Shown one piece after another: positions 60,067-64,000 of a DNA stretch of 64,000 bases (position 1 is its first letter; every line of letters starts with the position of its first letter). Source of the DNA: Pseudoduganella umbonata (lineage in GTDB: Bacteria > Pseudomonadota > Gammaproteobacteria > Burkholderiales > Burkholderiaceae_D). The stretch spans positions 124,001 to 188,000 of the forward strand of contig NZ_JACHXS010000009.1 of NCBI RefSeq assembly GCF_014192225.1. Direction: 5' to 3'. A program made the translations under genes and the position numbers. The notes beneath the pieces are model-generated. The model saw only the letters and a list, made by a program, of their open reading frames with translations. It made no database searches and was not told the DNA's origin.

Positions 60067-62604
60067 CTACAGCGCGTACGTCAGCCGCGCATACACGAAG
60101 CGGCCCGAGCGGCCGAACGGCGAGTAGTTCGTGAACGGGGCATTGCCCGTGGTGTTCAGCGCCGCGGGATAGGCGTCCGGGTACTGGTCGAACAGGTTTT
60201 CGGCGCCCAGCGCCACCGACAGTGCTTCGTTGATCTTCCAGCGCCCTTCCAGGTCCACCAGCGTCTTCGCCGACATCGTGTGATCCAGCGCCGGCGTGGT
60301 GCCCGGCGTCAGCACCTTGCCATAGCGTGTCGCCCGAAGGGTGGCGCCCCACGGCCCCAGGTTCCACGTCCCGCTGGCGGTGAACTTGGTTTTCGGCGTG
60401 CCCTGCTCGAACGTCAGCACATTGACGCGGTCGAACAGCGCGGGGGCCGGCGACAACGCGGCCAGCTCGGCCGTTTGCGGCACCTTCGTCACCTCGGTAT
60501 CCGTGTAGTTGCCGGCAACGGTCAGGTCGAAGCGGCCCGCGCTACCCAGGTTCCATGGGTAGTTCAGTACCACATCGACGCCCTTGGTCGTGGTGTCGAC
60601 ACCGTTGATGAAGAAGCGCCCGCCGCCGACACCGGGGAAGCCGTTCGCGGTCAGGAAGTCACGCACGTTCACCTGCGTGAGATTTTCGGACAGCACGATC
60701 CGGTTGCGGATGTCGATGTGGAACGCGTCCACCGTCAGGCTGCCGCGACCCAGTTTGGTCACCGCGCCCAGCGAGAAGTTGGTGGACTTTTCGGCGTCCA
60801 GCGGCTTCGCGCCGAGCGCCACGGCGGCCGCATCGGTCGGCTTGAACGTGGTGATGTCGAACGGAATGCCGTTGATGAAGTTGGTCGACGTGGACGTGAA
60901 GAACTGCTGCTGCATCGACGGCGCACGGAAACCGTTCTGCACGGAGCCGCGCAGCGCGAAGTTCGGCGTGAAGTCATAGCGGCCGGCCAGCTTGCCGGAC
61001 CAGTTGCTGCCGAAGTCCGAATAATGCTCGCCGCGCACGGCGAACGATGCCAGCAGCGCCGGCAGCAGGTTCGCTTCGACATCGGCAAACACGCTGTACG
61101 CGGTGCGGTGGCTGTCCGACTCGTCGCTGGGGCGGAAGCCGGGGAAGACCTGGGCACCCGAGGCGGTGGGCAGGCCGGAAGCCAGCAGCGCGCCACCGTT
61201 GCGATACGAATCCGGTTCGCCCGCCTCCAGCTTGTAGCCTTCCCTGCGCGCCTCGCCGCCGAGCGCCACGTTCAGGGGCGAGGCCAGGCCGACGTCGAAC
61301 TGCCGCACGCCGGACAGGTTGTAGGTCAGCTGGTCATACGAAAAGCCGCCCGCGTCGAACACGGTCTTGCTGGACGGGCCGAGCGAGCGGTTCAGCGTGT
61401 TCTGGATCGTGAAGTCCATCTTGTTCTTGCCGTAGCTGAACGACGAATCCATGTCCCAGCCGCCCGTTGTCCACGTGAAGCCGGCCGCCGCCGAGAAATC
61501 GTCGACCTCCGGCGCGATGATGGGCAGGAAGCCGTTCGGGTAGATCGCGACGATGTTGTTGTCCTGCAGCGCGCGGCGGAAGAAGCCGCCCGATTCCGCT
61601 TCGCGCTTCTGGTAGCTTGCCCATCCATACCACTTCACCGTTTCGCTGACCTGGCCGCCGGCGTTGGCGAACACGGTCGACTGCTTCATTTCCGGTTCGC
61701 CGTACCACGCGTTGAAGCGGTCGATCGTCGCTTCGCGCGGATCGAAGCCGCCGTTGACGAGCGGGTACTGCTGCCGCGTGTCGTAGCCGCTGCGTTCCGT
61801 GTGTTCCTGGTCCTTGTACTCGGCCGCGACGGTCAGGTAGCCGGTCTCGCCCAGCGCAAAGCCTTTCCACAGGCTGACGGTGGCGACGCCGCCATCGCGG
61901 CGCTCGCGTTCGTCCTGCGTGCCCCAGTTGGCACCGGCCGGCGGCGGCGCCACGGCGAATGCATAGTCGGTGATGCGCTTGCCGTAGCTGACGGTGGCTT
62001 CGCCGCCGCTCTTGTCGTTGCGCAGCCGGATGTTGACCACGCCGGCGATCGCATCGGAACCGTATTGCGCGGAGGCGCCGTCGCGCAGCACTTCGATGGT
62101 CTTCACGATGCCGGTAGGGATCGTGTTCATGTCGACGGCGGCCGAGCCGCGGCCGATCGTGCCGTTCAGGTTCACCAGGGACGAGGTGTGGCGCCGCTTG
62201 GAATTCACCAGCACCAGCGTCTGGTCCGGGGCCAGGCCGCGCAGCGTGGCGGGGCGGATCGTGTCGGTGCCGTCCGCCAGGCCCGGACGCGGGAAGTTCA
62301 GCGACGGCAGTGCGACGGACAATGCCTGCGTGATTTCCGGCACGCCCGTGTTCTTGATGGTGTCCGCCGAGATCACGTCGACCGGGGCCGACGTGTCGAG
62401 CACCGTGCGGTTCGATACGCGGGTGCCGGTGACGACGACGGTGGCCTGGTTTTGTTCGGTGGCGGCGGCGCCCTGGGCGGGCGCCGGCTGGAGGTTTTCC
62501 TGGGAAGCCGCGGGGCCTGCGAACAGCGCAGCGATGGCGGTGGCGAGCAATGCCCTGGCGGGTAACATGCGCGAGGCTGTGACGGGTAACGTATTCCGAT
62601 GCAT
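60067..62604 (-). CDS. TonB-dependent receptor 9
   Basis: An 845-residue receptor, smaller than its neighbours. The ATG at 62604 (MHRNTLPVTASRM) follows AAGGGA; an internal Met13 is an alternative start. Signal peptide ends AGPAAS before Gln. VVVTGTRVSNRTVLDTSAPV leads to the plug with ATLRGLAPDQTLVLVNSKRRHTSSLVN and DGASAQYGSDAIAGVVNIRLRND. LVLVNSKRRHTSALVN-type plugs define a distinct TBDR subfamily, different from the other eight here. The barrel ends YARLTYAL, with Leu last. The frame's upstream extension overlaps the TAXI gene and is a shadow. Ligand unknown. Confidence 0.93.
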   Translation of the reverse strand: MHRNTLPVTASRMLPARALLATAIAALFAGPAASQENLQPAPAQGAAATEQNQATVVVTGTRVSNRTVLDTSAPVDVISADTIKNTGVPEITQALSVALPSLNFPRPGLADGTDTIRPATLRGLAPDQTLVLVNSKRRHTSSLVNLNGTIGRGSAAVDMNTIPTGIVKTIEVLRDGASAQYGSDAIAGVVNIRLRNDKSGGEATVSYGKRITDYAFAVAPPPAGANWGTQDERERRDGGVATVSLWKGFALGETGYLTVAAEYKDQEHTERSGYDTRQQYPLVNGGFDPREATIDRFNAWYGEPEMKQSTVFANAGGQVSETVKWYGWASYQKREAESGGFFRRALQDNNIVAIYPNGFLPIIAPEVDDFSAAAGFTWTTGGWDMDSSFSYGKNKMDFTIQNTLNRSLGPSSKTVFDAGGFSYDQLTYNLSGVRQFDVGLASPLNVALGGEARREGYKLEAGEPDSYRNGGALLASGLPTASGAQVFPGFRPSDESDSHRTAYSVFADVEANLLPALLASFAVRGEHYSDFGSNWSGKLAGRYDFTPNFALRGSVQNGFRAPSMQQQFFTSTSTNFINGIPFDITTFKPTDAAAVALGAKPLDAEKSTNFSLGAVTKLGRGSLTVDAFHIDIRNRIVLSENLTQVNVRDFLTANGFPGVGGGRFFINGVDTTTKGVDVVLNYPWNLGSAGRFDLTVAGNYTDTEVTKVPQTAELAALSPAPALFDRVNVLTFEQGTPKTKFTASGTWNLGPWGATLRATRYGKVLTPGTTPALDHTMSAKTLVDLEGRWKINEALSVALGAENLFDQYPDAYPAALNTTGNAPFTNYSPFGRSGRFVYARLTYAL

Positions 62605-62765
62605 CCTGGTCCCTTGTAGAAGTGATGTGCCGTGCAGTGAAATGACGGACTCATCATCGGGGCCGGTGCGGCACGATGTCAAAGGTATTGCGCCGCCGGG
62701 GCGTGAATATGTCGCAATATTTACACGGTAATAACCCGTATTCGCGCCGAACAAAGTGCTTACGG

Positions 62766-64000
62766 CTAAGCCTCCATGGCGCCCGCCTGCGCCTCGCCCC
62801 CCATCAGCCCGACGATCCGCTGGCGCACGAAATGCACGTGGCTGCGCAGGCCATACAGGTCGTCGGCGAAGGACAGCGGGATCGACAGGTGGTTGACGCG
62901 GTCCTCGATCTCGCCCAGCCGTTCCAGCTGCGCGGCATAGATCGCGCCCCGCTCCTCCGGCGGCACTTCCACCGCATCCTCGATCGCCCCCTCCACCGTG
63001 CGCAACTGGCCGTACCACCGGTAGATCCGCGAACGCACGCGCCACACATACAGCGGCGGCACGATCTTCGACAGCGGCAGGATCAGCGCGGACAGCGCCA
63101 GCAGCAGCACCCACATGCGGTCGAGGAAATTGGCCAGCCAGAAGCTCATGTAGCGCTGCAGGAACGGCGCGCCATCCTTGTAGAACTTGGCCGCCTCGTC
63201 GGCCACGGGGATTTCCGTGTACTTCGCCGACGGGAACTGGCCCTGCTGCTGGAACCAGCCGGCGCCGCCGTGGATCCTGGCCGCGGCCTGCACGAACAGT
63301 TCGATCAGCGCCGGATGCAGGTCGTCGCGCGCGACCAGCGTGGCGGTCGGCGCGATCAGGTGATAGTCGCGCGCCGGCAGGTCGCGGCCCAGGTCGACGA
63401 TGCCGCGCGGCAGCGTCACGTGCGTGAGGAACGGCAGGCGGCGCGTATAGGCTTCCGCCTGGGAGAAGTCGAACAGGTAGATGCCGGGCGTCTGCAGCAG
63501 CATCTGGATCAGCGGGTCGTCCGGCGCGGCGGCAAACACGAGGCCGTCGATGCGGCCTTCCAGCAATTCCACCGTGGCCGGGGTATTGTCGAGCTGGGAG
63601 GTGTTCAGCTCCTCGCGCTCGACGCCGTTCACGCCGAGGATCTGCCGCACCAGCCGCGGCGTGCCGCTGCCGCGCGCGCCGATGTTGATCTTCAGCCCGC
63701 GCAGCTGGGTCAGCTGGTTCAATGGCGGCGCGCCTTCCTTCGCGCGCAGGAACAGCCAGACCGGTTCCGTGAACAGGCTGCCCAGCGACACCAGGCCGCG
63801 GCGCTCGGCCTCCGCCTCGTCCGTGGAACCGCTTTGCACGAAGGCGATGTCGACCTTCCCTTCGGCCAGCAGCTTCAGGTTGTCGCGCGAGCCGTGCGAG
63901 CCTTGCAGCGCGACGGCGATGCCTTCCTTCTTCAGCAGTTGCTGGTACTTCTTGCCGAACACGTCGTAGGCGCTGTTGTCCTGGCCGGTGCCCAGCGTGA
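62766..64000 (-). CDS. TAXI-family TRAP-type solute-binding protein with C-terminal membrane region, N-terminus cut by window edge
   Basis: The frame is open through the right edge, with LGTGQDNSAYDVFGKKYQ at the edge matching the start of the mature TAXI fold, so only the signal peptide and a few residues are missing. About 285 residues of TAXI binding domain (LQGSHGSRDNLKLLAEGKVDIAFVQSG, LKINIGARGSGTPRLVRQILG, DGLVFAAAPDDPLIQMLL) are followed by a hydrophobic helix (VLLLALSALILPLS). A basic/charged cytoplasmic tail of about 110 residues with VRSRIYRWYGQLRTVEGAIED completes it. TAXI proteins normally deliver solutes to TRAP permeases; the C-terminal anchor marks a subgroup of unknown role. 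No TRAP permease is visible here. Confidence 0.88.
   Translation of the reverse strand, partial: TLGTGQDNSAYDVFGKKYQQLLKKEGIAVALQGSHGSRDNLKLLAEGKVDIAFVQSGSTDEAEAERRGLVSLGSLFTEPVWLFLRAKEGAPPLNQLTQLRGLKINIGARGSGTPRLVRQILGVNGVEREELNTSQLDNTPATVELLEGRIDGLVFAAAPDDPLIQMLLQTPGIYLFDFSQAEAYTRRLPFLTHVTLPRGIVDLGRDLPARDYHLIAPTATLVARDDLHPALIELFVQAAARIHGGAGWFQQQGQFPSAKYTEIPVADEAAKFYKDGAPFLQRYMSFWLANFLDRMWVLLLALSALILPLSKIVPPLYVWRVRSRIYRWYGQLRTVEGAIEDAVEVPPEERGAIYAAQLERLGEIEDRVNHLSIPLSFADDLYGLRSHVHFVRQRIVGLMGGEAQAGAMEA

Noticed and set aside
8833..62604. Polysaccharide utilisation locus hypothesis for the receptor clusters
   Set aside because: No SusD, glycoside hydrolase or matching regulator is present beside any receptor.

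Overview
The window is high-GC, gene-dense chromosomal DNA of a free-living betaproteobacterium, most likely an Oxalobacteraceae (Massilia/Duganella group). This placement is inferred from the housekeeping gene types, the glnE/yhdP/nit/tldD arrangement, the ntrBC-glnA cluster and the very large number of TonB-dependent receptors (TBDRs). No rRNA, tRNA, CRISPR array, transposase or phage gene was recognised.

Layout. 1-3.5 kb: rluB (cut by the left edge), scpB and glk, all on the minus strand. 3.8-8.4 kb: a minus-strand run of two OppB/OppC-type permeases, a double-domain ATPase and a DedA-rhodanese fusion, tightly packed and without a solute-binding protein. 8.8-22.7 kb: four plus-strand TBDRs interrupted by a minus-strand aroG, which carries a complete leader-peptide attenuator. 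22.8-29.5 kb: tldD, a nitrilase-family amidase and the giant AsmA-like gene yhdP (minus strand), divergent from glnE (29.7-32.4 kb, plus strand). 32.6-38.6 kb: two more TBDRs. 38.8-42.0 kb: gap and tkt (minus strand). 42.2-42.9 kb: rsmE. 43.0-49.3 kb: two minus-strand TBDRs, one of the Oar type with an N-terminal carboxypeptidase-regulatory-like domain. 49.7-54.0 kb: a FAD-dependent dehydrogenase, an SDR with a divergent AraC regulator, and corA. 54.3-59.0 kb: the nitrogen block ntrC, ntrB, a DUF4124 gene and glnA, with a sigma-54 promoter and an NtrC-like enhancer cluster. 59.35 kb: a small rhodanese, divergent from glnA. 60.1-64 kb: a ninth TBDR and a membrane-anchored TAXI-family binding protein cut by the right edge.

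How the genes fit together. Nitrogen control is unusually complete: GlnA (with its adenylylation tyrosine), its adenylyltransferase GlnE and its transcriptional regulators NtrB/NtrC all lie here. Nine TBDRs in 64 kb without adjacent FecI/FecR, SusD or ExbBD/TonB genes suggest a broad outer-membrane uptake repertoire, regulated one gene at a time.

Most interesting signals: (1) an unannotated 27-residue Phe/Tyr/Trp-rich leader peptide upstream of aroG, with a sigma-70-type promoter, a terminator and mutually exclusive 1:2 / 2:3 / 3:4 pairings, i.e. a textbook attenuator on a DAHP synthase; (2) a dispersed family of modular palindromic repeats in six intergenic regions, with three interchangeable core types whose differences keep the hairpin paired; (3) the NtrC/sigma-54 control region shared by glnA and a divergent rhodanese; (4) a His-rich tandem-repeat linker inside NtrC.
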